Shown one piece after another: positions 43,372-50,807 of a stretch of DNA of 64,000 bases (positions within the stretch are counted from its first letter, which is position 1; every line of letters begins with the position of its first letter). Origin of the DNA: Mycobacterium sp. 852013-51886_SCH5428379 (GTDB lineage Bacteria; Actinomycetota; Actinomycetes; Mycobacteriales; Mycobacteriaceae); NCBI RefSeq assembly GCF_001665575.1, contig NZ_LZSU01000042.1:186001-250000 (forward strand). The letters are read 5' to 3'. The position numbers and the translations under genes are program-made. The notes under the pieces were generated by a model. It saw nothing but the letters and a program-made list of their open reading frames with translations, was not told where the DNA came from and searched no databases.

Positions 43372-44100
43372 GTGGTCAGGGTGGTACTCGCCGGTGTCGC
43401 CGCGATCGCGCTGCTCGGCGCGTGCACGCAGCACACCGACGGCACGTCCACCGACGTGACCGCGTCGGCAACCGGCACCACGTCAGCGGCAGAGACCACC
43501 TCGGCGCCCGCCACCACCGGTGCGGCCCCCGCCACCTCGAGTGCGTCGCCGTCGTCCGGAATGCCGGACTTCGGTGTCGTCGAGACCACCCGCCGGCCCC
43601 TCGAACCGGCGACCTGGACGTGTCCGGAGCCGGCGCCGCCAGCCGGTGGCAGCGTGGCATTCCTCGCGCCGTCCGCCCTCGACGCCCCAGAGATCGCGAT
43701 CGCACTGCCTGCCGCGTGGACGTCCGAGCCGGCCCCGGATGGCTCCGCGCTGACACTGACGGGCCCGGACGGAACGACGGGCGTCCTGACCGTCACACCC
43801 ACCGACCTGGGACCGGCGGAGGCTTTCGAGACGTACTCCGACGACCGCACGGCCGGCGCACCGATATCCTCGGTGAGCGTGCTGCCCGCCGAACTGTGCG
43901 GATACAGCGGACAGAAGATGCTGGGGATGTTGTCGGGAGGGGCCGGGCCGGCGGTCGAGTACCGGGACCGGATCGCCCACGTCTGGACCGGCGGCCCGTC
44001 CTATCTGGTCGCGATCCGCGTCGAAGGTCCACAGGGCGGCGAGGCGGTGTCGGCCGCAGCGGACGTGATCCTGTCCGATTTCGGCATCCGGACACCCTGA
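43372..44100 (+). CDS. Putative lipoprotein of unknown function
   Basis: A 242-residue protein. GTG at 43372, 4 nt after the sulfatase stop, with AAGGA upstream, gives a lipoprotein signal ending LLGAC (Cys18). A Thr/Ser/Ala-rich linker (residues about 20-65) leads to a globular domain with SVAFLAPSALDAPEIAIALPAAW and a single C-terminal YLVAIRVEG segment. Not recognised as a named family. Probably cotranscribed with the sulfatase and anchored to the outer face of the membrane. Confidence 0.7.
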   Translation: MVRVVLAGVAAIALLGACTQHTDGTSTDVTASATGTTSAAETTSAPATTGAAPATSSASPSSGMPDFGVVETTRRPLEPATWTCPEPAPPAGGSVAFLAPSALDAPEIAIALPAAWTSEPAPDGSALTLTGPDGTTGVLTVTPTDLGPAEAFETYSDDRTAGAPISSVSVLPAELCGYSGQKMLGMLSGGAGPAVEYRDRIAHVWTGGPSYLVAIRVEGPQGGEAVSAAADVILSDFGIRTP

Positions 44101-44140
44101 CGGGGTGCTTCGGAGTGGTCCGAGGCTGACCAGCGACGAT

Positions 44141-44169
44141 TTGGTTTAGCCCAGGTCGTCGCCTAGAAT
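44141..44169 (+). promoter_or_regulatory. Probable promoter of the spc operon
   Basis: TTGGTT (44141-44146) and TAGAAT (44164-44169) with a 17-bp spacer, a good vegetative promoter 159 bp before rplN. The 227-bp gap after the lipoprotein gene holds no other evident gene. Confidence 0.7.
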
Positions 44170-44327
44170 CAAACGGTTGCCTTGGGCAGACCTCGGCCGA
44201 TCCACTGCTTGACGCATCTTACGCGTAAGCGCTCAGACCGGCCCTGCGTGCTCTTCGGTGACAGCAAGGACCGCGTACGTCAGGTCGGTATCTGGCGTGC
44301 AGACATAACCCAGGTCAAGGAGATCGA

Positions 44328-44696
44328 GTGATTCAGCAGGAATCGCGGTTGAAGGTCGCCGACAACACGGGCGCCAAGGAGATCTTGTGCATCCGTGTGC
44401 TCGGCGGCTCAGGCCGGCGATACGCCGGTATCGGTGACGTCATCGTGGCGACCGTCAAGGACGCCATCCCCGGCGGCAACGTCAAGCGCGGCGACGTGGT
44501 GAAGGCCGTCATCGTGCGCACCGTCAAGGAACGCCGTCGCGCCGACGGCAGCTACATCCGGTTCGACGAGAACGCCGCGGTGATCATCAAGAACGACAAC
44601 GACCCGCGCGGCACCCGCATCTTCGGCCCCGTCGGCCGCGAGCTGCGGGAGAAGCGCTTCATGAAGATCGTCTCGCTCGCCCCGGAGGTGTTGTAG
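44328..44696 (+). CDS. rplN: 50S ribosomal protein L14
   Basis: A 122-residue L14 at the subunit interface, where it meets 16S rRNA helix 14. MIQQESRLKVADNTGAKEI and RRADGSYIRFDENAAVII are signature segments. GTG start with AAGGAGA upstream. The rplX ATG follows immediately. First gene of the spc operon (Rv0714). Confidence 0.99.
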   Translation: MIQQESRLKVADNTGAKEILCIRVLGGSGRRYAGIGDVIVATVKDAIPGGNVKRGDVVKAVIVRTVKERRRADGSYIRFDENAAVIIKNDNDPRGTRIFGPVGRELREKRFMKIVSLAPEVL

Positions 44697-45017
44697 ATGA
44701 AGGTCCACAAGGGCGACACCGTGCTGGTGATCTCCGGTAAGGACAAGGGCGCCAAGGGCAAGGTCATCCAGGCTTACCCGGCCCGTAACAAGGTCCTCGT
44801 CGAGGGCGTCAACAGGATCAAGAAGCACACCGCGCAGTCGGCCAACGAGCGGGGCGCCTCCTCCGGCGGCATCGTCACGCAGGAGGCACTCATCGACGTG
44901 TCGAACGTGATGGTCGTCGACTCCGAGGGCAACCCCACCCGCGTCGGCTACCGCTTCGACGAAGAGACCGGCAAGAAGGTGCGCGTCTCCAAGCGCAACG
45001 GCAAGGACATCGGCTGA
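44697..45017 (+). CDS. rplX: 50S ribosomal protein L24
   Basis: A 106-residue L24, an assembly initiator at the tunnel exit. KOW motif KGDTVLVISGKDKGAKGKV and a VEGVNRIKKHTA segment. Starts directly after rplN with no gap. Corresponds to Rv0715. Confidence 0.98.
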   Translation: MKVHKGDTVLVISGKDKGAKGKVIQAYPARNKVLVEGVNRIKKHTAQSANERGASSGGIVTQEALIDVSNVMVVDSEGNPTRVGYRFDEETGKKVRVSKRNGKDIG

Positions 45018-45018
45018 C

Positions 45019-45591
45019 ATGACCACGGTAGAAAACACAGCAAAGACGCAGCCGCGGCTCAAGCAGCGCTACCGCGAAGAGATCCGCGACACGCTCCAGC
45101 AGCAGTTCAACTTCGCCAACGTGATGCAGATCCCGGGCGTGGTGAAGGTCGTCGTCAACATGGGTGTCGGTGACGCCGCCCGCGACGCGAAGCTGATCAA
45201 CGGTGCGGTCAACGACCTCGCGCTGATCACCGGCCAGAAGCCGGAGATCCGCCGGGCCCGCAAGTCCATCGCCCAGTTCAAGCTGCGTGAGGGGATGCCG
45301 ATCGGCGCCCGCGTCACGCTGCGCGGCGACCGGATGTGGGAGTTCCTGGACCGCCTCGTGGCCATCGCGCTGCCGCGTATCCGCGACTTCCGCGGCCTGA
45401 ACCCCAAGCAGTTCGACGGGACCGGGAACTACACCTTCGGCCTGAACGAGCAGTCGATGTTCCACGAGATCGACGTCGACAGCATCGACCGCCCGCGCGG
45501 TATGGACATCACCGTCGTCACCTCGGCGACCAACGACGACGAGGGACGAGCGCTGCTGCGGGCCCTGGGCTTCCCCTTCAAGGAGAACTGA
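45019..45591 (+). CDS. rplE: 50S ribosomal protein L5
   Basis: A 190-residue L5, part of the central protuberance with 5S rRNA. Family segments: MQIPGVVKVVVNMGVGDA, KPEIRRARKSIAQFKLREGMPIG and FRGLNPKQFDGTGNYTFG. One base separates it from rplX. The zinc-ribbon S14 gene follows. Corresponds to Rv0716. Confidence 0.99.
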   Translation: MTTVENTAKTQPRLKQRYREEIRDTLQQQFNFANVMQIPGVVKVVVNMGVGDAARDAKLINGAVNDLALITGQKPEIRRARKSIAQFKLREGMPIGARVTLRGDRMWEFLDRLVAIALPRIRDFRGLNPKQFDGTGNYTFGLNEQSMFHEIDVDSIDRPRGMDITVVTSATNDDEGRALLRALGFPFKEN

Positions 45592-45593
45592 GC

Positions 45594-45779
45594 ATGGCGA
45601 AGAAAGCACTGGTCAACAAGGCCAACAAGAAGCCGAAGTTCGCGGTGCGGGCCTACACCCGCTGCCAGCGCTGCGGCCGTCCGCACGCCGTCTTCCGCAA
45701 GTTCGGCCTGTGCCGGATCTGCCTGCGCGAGATGGCCCACGCCGGCGAACTGCCCGGTGTGCAGAAGTCCAGCTGGTAA
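45594..45779 (+). CDS. rpsN: 30S ribosomal protein S14, zinc-binding (type Z)
   Basis: A 61-residue S14 with a zinc ribbon CQRC...CRIC (Cys24/27 and Cys40/43), the C+ form. Actinobacteria also carry a zinc-free paralogue elsewhere that replaces it under zinc limitation. ATG two nt after the rplE stop with AAGGAGAA upstream. 79 bp precede rpsH. Corresponds to Rv0717. Confidence 0.98.
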   Translation: MAKKALVNKANKKPKFAVRAYTRCQRCGRPHAVFRKFGLCRICLREMAHAGELPGVQKSSW

Positions 45780-45858
45780 GCCAGCCAACCACTACGAAAA
45801 CAGTTGCGGAAGGCCCTGACATGCAGGGAACCGCCGCGAGAAAGGTGAACCGGCTGTC

Positions 45859-46257
45859 ATGACCATGACGGATCCGATCGCAGACTTCTTGACGCGTCTG
45901 CGCAACGCCAACTCGGCGTACCACGATGAGGTGGCCTTGCCGCACTCGAAGATCAAGGCCAACATCGCCGAGATCCTCAAGTCCGAGGGCTACATCTCCG
46001 ACTACCGCACCGAGGACGCCCGCGTGGGCAAGTCCCTGGTCGTCCAGCTGAAGTACGGCCCCAGCCGCGAGCGCAGCATCGCCGGTCTGCGGCGCGTGTC
46101 CAAGCCCGGTCTGCGGGTCTACGCGAAGTCCACCAATCTGCCTCGGGTGCTCGGCGGCCTGGGCGTGGCGATCATCTCCACGTCCTCGGGCCTGCTCACC
46201 GACCGTCAGGCAGCACGATCCGGCGTAGGCGGCGAAGTCCTCGCCTACGTCTGGTAG
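45859..46257 (+). CDS. rpsH: 30S ribosomal protein S8
   Basis: A 132-residue S8 that binds the central domain of 16S rRNA. MTDPIADFLTRLRNAN, LPHSKIKANIAEILKSEGYI and GVAIISTSSGLLTD are signatures. ATG at 45859, or the second ATG at 45865 (MTDPIA). In E. coli S8 is the spc repressor; a site in this leader is not evident. Corresponds to Rv0718. Confidence 0.98.
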   Translation: MTMTDPIADFLTRLRNANSAYHDEVALPHSKIKANIAEILKSEGYISDYRTEDARVGKSLVVQLKYGPSRERSIAGLRRVSKPGLRVYAKSTNLPRVLGGLGVAIISTSSGLLTDRQAARSGVGGEVLAYVW

Positions 46258-46281
46258 CCGGAACCAGGAAAGGAGCAAGCC

Positions 46282-46821
46282 ATGTCTCGTATTGGTAAGC
46301 AGCCGGTTCCGGTTCCCGCCGGAGTCGACGTGACGATCGAAGGCCAGAACGTGTCGGTCAAGGGTCCCAAGGGCACCCTGTCGCTGGCCGTCGCGGAGCC
46401 CATCGTGGTGGACCGTGACGACACGGGTTCGATCGTGGTGACGCGGCCGAACGACGAGCGCCGCAACCGCTCGCTGCACGGTCTGTCCCGCACGCTGGTG
46501 GCCAACCTGGTCACCGGGGTGACGCAGGGCTACACCACGAAGATGGAGATCTACGGGGTCGGTTACCGCGTGCAGCTCAAGGGTTCGAACCTGGAGTTCG
46601 CGCTGGGCTACAGCCACCCCGTGGTCATCGAGCCGCCGGAAGGCATCACGTTCGCGGTCGAGACGCCCACCAAGTTCTCGGTCACGGGCATCGACAAGCA
46701 GAAGGTCGGTCAGATCTCGGCGATCATCCGCCGCCTGCGCCGCCCCGACCCGTACAAGGGCAAGGGCGTGCGTTACGAGGGTGAGCAGATCCGCCGCAAG
46801 GTCGGAAAGACAGGTAAGTAA
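46282..46821 (+). CDS. rplF: 50S ribosomal protein L6
   Basis: A 179-residue L6 with two RNA-binding domains near the factor-binding centre. MSRIGKQPVPVPAGVDV at the N-terminus and KQKVGQISAIIRRLRRPDPYKGKGVRY in the second domain. ATG with AAAGGAG upstream. Corresponds to Rv0719. Confidence 0.98.
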   Translation: MSRIGKQPVPVPAGVDVTIEGQNVSVKGPKGTLSLAVAEPIVVDRDDTGSIVVTRPNDERRNRSLHGLSRTLVANLVTGVTQGYTTKMEIYGVGYRVQLKGSNLEFALGYSHPVVIEPPEGITFAVETPTKFSVTGIDKQKVGQISAIIRRLRRPDPYKGKGVRYEGEQIRRKVGKTGK

Positions 46822-46824
46822 GCC

Positions 46825-47232
46825 ATGGCTACAAGCAACGGACAGGCAACGGCATACAAGCCGGTCGGGACCAACATCTCCCAGACGCGCCGCCGCGACC
46901 GCATCCGTCGGCACGCCCGGCTCCGCAAGAAGGTCGCCGGCACCGCCGAGCGTCCGCGTCTGGTGGTGCACCGCTCGTCCCGTCACATCCACGTGCAGCT
47001 GGTCGACGATCTGACCGGCACCACGCTGGCGGCGGCCTCCTCGATCGAGGCCGACGTCCGGGCCGTCGAGGGCGACAAGAAGGCGCACAGCGTGCGGGTC
47101 GGTCAGTTGATCGCCGAGCGCGCGAAGTCCGCCGGCATCGACGAGGTCGTGTTCGACCGCGGTGGATACACCTACGGCGGCCGGATCGCCGCGCTGGCGG
47201 ATGCCGCGCGCGAGGGCGGGCTGAAATTCTGA
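46825..47232 (+). CDS. rplR: 50S ribosomal protein L18
   Basis: A 135-residue L18, 5S rRNA binding. RRRDRIRRHARLRKKVAGTAERPRLVVHRSSRHIHVQ is the conserved core; the C-terminal FDRGGYTYGGRIAALADAAREGGL is typical. Three nt after rplF. The first 20 residues (SNGQATAYKPVGTNIS) are a mycobacterial extension. Corresponds to Rv0720. Confidence 0.98.
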   Translation: MATSNGQATAYKPVGTNISQTRRRDRIRRHARLRKKVAGTAERPRLVVHRSSRHIHVQLVDDLTGTTLAAASSIEADVRAVEGDKKAHSVRVGQLIAERAKSAGIDEVVFDRGGYTYGGRIAALADAAREGGLKF

Positions 47233-47263
47233 TGATGGACGTGAACAACAGTGGAAGGACTGC

Positions 47264-47935
47264 ATGATGGCCGAGCAGGCAACTGGTGCCGGCGGCACGC
47301 AGGACGGCCGCGGCGCACGCGGTGACCGTGACGGCCGTGGCCGTCGCGACGACCGTGGTGGCCGTGGTGGCCGCGACGGCGGCGACAAGAGCAATTACCT
47401 GGAGCGGGTCGTCTCGATCAACCGCGTCTCCAAGGTCGTCAAGGGTGGTCGCCGGTTCAGCTTCACCGCGCTGGTGATCGTCGGCGACGGCAACGGCATG
47501 GTCGGCGTCGGCTACGGCAAGGCCAAGGAAGTTCCGGCCGCCATCGCCAAGGGCGTCGAGGAAGCGCGCAAGAACTTCTTCCGCGTGCCGCTCATCGGCG
47601 GCACCATCGTCCACCCGGTGCAGGGTGAGGCGGCGGCCGGTGTCGTGATGCTGCGCCCGGCCAGCCCCGGTACCGGTGTGATCGCCGGTGGCGCGTGCCG
47701 TGCGGTGCTGGAATGCGCCGGCGTGCACGACATCCTGGCCAAGTCGCTGGGCAGCGACAACGCGATCAACGTGGTGCATGCCACCGTGGCCGCGCTCAAG
47801 CTGATCCAGCGGCCCGAAGAGGTGGCGGCCCGTCGCGGTCTGTCCGTCGAGGACGTCGCGCCGGCCCGGATGCTCAAGGCCCGGCGTGAAGCCGATGCGC
47901 TGGCCGCATCCGCTGCGCGTGAAGGGAATTCGTGA
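47264..47935 (+). CDS. rpsE: 30S ribosomal protein S5 with RG-rich N-terminal extension
   Basis: A 223-residue S5, important for decoding accuracy. Two adjacent ATGs (47264, 47267) both fit the GGAAGG upstream. The core begins about residue 43 (NYLERVVSINRVSKVVKGGRRFSFTALVIVGDGNGMVGVGYGKAKEV). Residues about 10-42 are an Arg/Gly/Asp-rich disordered extension (RGDRDGRGRRDDRGGRGG). Corresponds to Rv0721. Confidence 0.98.
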   Translation: MMAEQATGAGGTQDGRGARGDRDGRGRRDDRGGRGGRDGGDKSNYLERVVSINRVSKVVKGGRRFSFTALVIVGDGNGMVGVGYGKAKEVPAAIAKGVEEARKNFFRVPLIGGTIVHPVQGEAAAGVVMLRPASPGTGVIAGGACRAVLECAGVHDILAKSLGSDNAINVVHATVAALKLIQRPEEVAARRGLSVEDVAPARMLKARREADALAASAAREGNS

Positions 47936-47937
47936 CC

Positions 47938-48123
47938 ATGGCAGAAGTGAAGATCACCCAGGTCCGCGGCACCATCGGTGCCCGCTGGAAGCAGCGGGAG
48001 AGTCTGCGCACACTCGGCTTGCGGAAGATCCGCCAGTCGGTGGTCCGTGAGGACAACGCGCAGACCCGTGGGCTGATCAAGACCGTGCATCACCTCGTAG
48101 AAGTGGAAGCGGTGGAGAAATGA
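47938..48123 (+). CDS. rpmD: 50S ribosomal protein L30
   Basis: A 61-residue L30. VKITQVRGTIGARWKQRESLRTLGLRKIRQSVV is the signature. ATG at 47938, or GTG at 47932 overlapping the rpsE stop. The stop overlaps rplO (ATGA). Corresponds to Rv0722. Confidence 0.97.
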   Translation: MAEVKITQVRGTIGARWKQRESLRTLGLRKIRQSVVREDNAQTRGLIKTVHHLVEVEAVEK

Positions 48124-48563
48124 CCATCAAACTGCATGATCTGAAGCCGGCTCCCGGTGAGAAGAAGGCCAGGACGCGCGTCGGTCGTGGAGAGGGCTCG
48201 AAGGGTAAGACCTCGGGTCGCGGCACTAAGGGCACGAAGGCCCGCAAGAACGTCAACCCGATGTTCGAGGGCGGCCAGATGCCGATCCACATGCGGCTGC
48301 CGAAGCTCAAGGGCTTCCGTAACCGGTTCCGGACCGAGTACCAGGTCGTCAATGTCGAGGACATCAACCGGCTGTTCCCGAACGGTGGCGAGGTCGGCGT
48401 CGACGAGCTCGTCGCAGCGGGTGCCGTTCGCAAGAACACGCTCGTCAAGGTGCTCGGCGACGGCAAGCTGTCCGTGAAGGTCAACGTCACGGCGCACAAG
48501 TTCAGCGGCAGCGCCCGCGAGAAGATCTCGGCTGCAGGCGGTTCGGCCACCGAACTGTCCTGA
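48120..48563 (+). CDS. rplO: 50S ribosomal protein L15
   Basis: A 147-residue L15, late in 50S assembly. GEKKARTRVGRGEGSKGKTSGRGTKGTKAR at the N-terminal rRNA-binding arm, and the globular part ending NVTAHKFSGSAREKISAAGG. ATG overlapping the rpmD stop. In many bacteria secY follows directly; here the operon ends with a terminator and secY is 12 kb downstream. Corresponds to Rv0723. Confidence 0.98.
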   Translation: MTIKLHDLKPAPGEKKARTRVGRGEGSKGKTSGRGTKGTKARKNVNPMFEGGQMPIHMRLPKLKGFRNRFRTEYQVVNVEDINRLFPNGGEVGVDELVAAGAVRKNTLVKVLGDGKLSVKVNVTAHKFSGSAREKISAAGGSATELS

Positions 48564-48578
48564 CGCCCGGTTCGTCAG

Positions 48579-48612
48579 AGAGACCCCGCACGCATCGGCG
48601 TGCGGGGTCTCT
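48579..48612 (+). terminator. Intrinsic terminator ending the spc operon
   Basis: A perfect 15-bp stem, AGAGACCCCGCACGC (48579-48593) with its complement at 48598-48612, loop ATCG. It lies 15 bp after rplO. The central 30 nt differ by only two bases from the S10 terminator. Confidence 0.9.
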
Positions 48613-48684
48613 TCGCGTTGGTCCGTAACGACACGACCACCTAAGTGCGATTACACTTTCGAAGACCCAATCGAGGAGCAGCCG

Positions 48685-49029
48685 ATGTCCTGGACCCGTC
48701 GTACCGTCGCAGCGCTGGCCGTCGCCGGCGTGGCCGTGTGCGGTAGCGCGGCGACCGCCGCCGCACAACCCAACGACGAGCGCTTCCAGGAGATGCTGAC
48801 GTCCATGGACATCAAGGCCGGGCCCGACACGGACCTGCCCGCGATGGGACAGTCCGTCTGCAACACGCTGACCCAACAGATGGCCGTCAACCCCAACCCG
48901 GCGCCCCTGGTGCGGGGGATCATCACGTCGCTGGAGAACAGCAACCTGACGCGTCAGCAGGCGGTGGGCTTCATGAAGGCCTCGGTCGCCGTCTACTGCC
49001 CTCAGCACTACCGGCTCACCGGCCGCTAA
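48685..49029 (+). CDS. DUF732 secreted protein
   Basis: A 114-residue exported protein. Signal peptide TVAALAVAGVAVCGSAATA, predicted cleavage near AAAQP. The mature DUF732 domain has conserved cysteines in GQSVCNTL and VAVYCPQH that could form a disulfide. ATG follows GAGGAGCAG. A TACACT element at 48652-48657 may be its -10. Common in mycobacteria; function unknown. Confidence 0.8.
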   Translation: MSWTRRTVAALAVAGVAVCGSAATAAAQPNDERFQEMLTSMDIKAGPDTDLPAMGQSVCNTLTQQMAVNPNPAPLVRGIITSLENSNLTRQQAVGFMKASVAVYCPQHYRLTGR

Positions 49030-49116
49030 ACGGTTCGGCCCATCCCGGACGAACGCGAAAGAAGTCCGGACGCCGCGATCTTTCCCACCCTGAGGACGCG
49101 CCCTAGCGTCGACTGC

Positions 49117-49860
49117 ATGAGAACTGTACTGATCACCGGGTGCTCGTCAGGCTATGGGTTGGCGACCGCACGCCGATTCCACGACGCGGGGTGGAACGTC
49201 GTCGCGACCATGCGGCGGCCCCGCGCCGAAGTGCTCGCCGCGCAGGAGCGGCTGACCGTCCTGCCACTCGACGTCACCGATCCGGCGAGCATCGCCGCCG
49301 CGGTCGAGGCCGCCGGGACGATCGACGTGCTGGTCAACAACGCGGGCATCGGCGGCGTCGGGGCGTTCGAGGCCACGCCGATGGCGTTGGTGCGAGAACT
49401 GTTCGAGACCAACACCTTCGGGGTGATGGCGATGACCCAGGCCGTCATCCCGCAGATGCGCCAACGTCGCTCGGGGGTGGTGGTGAACGTGACGTCGAGT
49501 GTGACGCTGGCTCCGATGCCCCTCACGGCGGCGTACACGGCGAGCAAGATGGCGATCGAGGGTTTCACGACCGCGCTCGCGCTGGAGCTCGAGTTCTTCG
49601 GTGCGCGCGCCAAACTCGTCGAGCCCGGGTATGGGCCGTCGACGAACTTCACGAGCAACGGCAGCGCCCGGATGGAAGGTGTGATCCCGGAGGCGTATGC
49701 GGCATTCGCGGAGCCGGTCTTCGCGGGCTTCGGTGAGCCGGGACTGGTGACGACCGCCGATGACGTGGCCGACGTGGTGCTGCGGGCGGCGACCGACACG
49801 TCGGCGCGGATGAGGTTTCCGGCCGGTGAAGACGCAGTGGCCTTGGCGGCGTCCGCGTAG
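49117..49860 (+). CDS. Short-chain dehydrogenase/reductase
   Basis: A 247-residue classical SDR. Cofactor motif TGCSSGYGLATARRF, VNNAGIGG, the Ser in NVTSSVTLAP, and the catalytic YTASK. No N-terminal signal, so cytoplasmic. The cofactor loop (TMRRPRAE) with arginines after strand 2 suggests a preference for NADP (inference). The substrate is not evident. It is followed 10 bp later by an AraC regulator on the same strand, a probable controller of the pair. Confidence 0.85.
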   Translation: MRTVLITGCSSGYGLATARRFHDAGWNVVATMRRPRAEVLAAQERLTVLPLDVTDPASIAAAVEAAGTIDVLVNNAGIGGVGAFEATPMALVRELFETNTFGVMAMTQAVIPQMRQRRSGVVVNVTSSVTLAPMPLTAAYTASKMAIEGFTTALALELEFFGARAKLVEPGYGPSTNFTSNGSARMEGVIPEAYAAFAEPVFAGFGEPGLVTTADDVADVVLRAATDTSARMRFPAGEDAVALAASA

Positions 49861-49870
49861 TTTGGCCGGT

Positions 49871-50788
49871 GTGGCCGCCGTCGCCGAGAGAGTCGATCCC
49901 GTGGGGATGCTGGTCTCCCTGCTGCGCCCGGCGACGGTCGGGGCCAAGGTCATCAGCGGCTCGGGGGAGTGGGCCGTACGGGTACCACGATATGCCGACC
50001 CTGCGTTCTGCGTGATGCTCGAGGGGTCCTGCGTACTGCGGTTGGACGACCACGATCAGATCGAGCTGTGCCGCGGCGACTTCCTGTTCGTCGCCGACAT
50101 GCCCGGCTTCGTCATGGAGAGCGGACACGACGGTGTGGTGCCGGCGCTCACTGTGGAGCCGGCGTCGCAACCGGTCCGGCACGGCAGCCCGGACGGCCCG
50201 GAGACGATGCGCATGCTCGGCGGATACTTCCGGTTCGACGCGACGAATGCGGCGTTGTTGACGCCGATGCTGCCGCGTGTGCTGGTGGTGCACCAGGACG
50301 AGCAGGCGGCGGTGCGGTTGCACCGGATCGTCGAGCTCATCGCCGACGAGACGGCGTCGGCGGCACCGAGCGAGCTGATCCTCGACCGCCTCGTCGAAGT
50401 GCTGCTGATCGAGGCGATGCGCCTGCGCGTGACGACCGGTGGTGCGCAGCGGGGTCTGATCGCGGGGCTGTCCGACTCCGTGCTGGCGCCCGCGCTGCGG
50501 CAGCTGCACGCGGATGTGGCTCGTGGGTGGACGGTGGCGCAACTCGCCCGCGAGGCCAGCGTGTCACGGACCGTTTTCGCCGAAAGGTTCAGCCGCACAA
50601 CAGGAATGTCACCGATGCAGTATCTGCTGCAATTGCGGATGGCGCTGGCTCAGGAGATTCTGCGCACCGAGCAACCGTCGATGGCCGAGCTCGCCCGGCG
50701 GGTGGGATATCAGTCGGCGGGCGCGTTCACGACCGCGTTCAGCAAGCTCACCGGTCGCTCGCCGAGTGAGTTTCGCCGGAACTCCTGA
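49871..50788 (+). CDS. AraC-family transcriptional regulator with cupin domain
   Basis: A 305-residue regulator. The N-terminal cupin (about residues 1-185, GDFLFVADMPGFVME) senses a ligand. The C-terminal AraC double HTH includes WTVAQLAREASVSRTVFAERFSRTTGMSP and MAELARRVGYQSAGAFTTAFSKLTGRSPSEFR. I chose GTG at 49871 because it starts just after the SDR stop and gives the usual DPVGMLVSLLRP N-terminus. Probably activates the adjacent SDR gene (inference). Confidence 0.83.
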   Translation: MAAVAERVDPVGMLVSLLRPATVGAKVISGSGEWAVRVPRYADPAFCVMLEGSCVLRLDDHDQIELCRGDFLFVADMPGFVMESGHDGVVPALTVEPASQPVRHGSPDGPETMRMLGGYFRFDATNAALLTPMLPRVLVVHQDEQAAVRLHRIVELIADETASAAPSELILDRLVEVLLIEAMRLRVTTGGAQRGLIAGLSDSVLAPALRQLHADVARGWTVAQLAREASVSRTVFAERFSRTTGMSPMQYLLQLRMALAQEILRTEQPSMAELARRVGYQSAGAFTTAFSKLTGRSPSEFRRNS

Positions 50789-50807
50789 AGGGAGCCGGCG
50801 TCATGCG

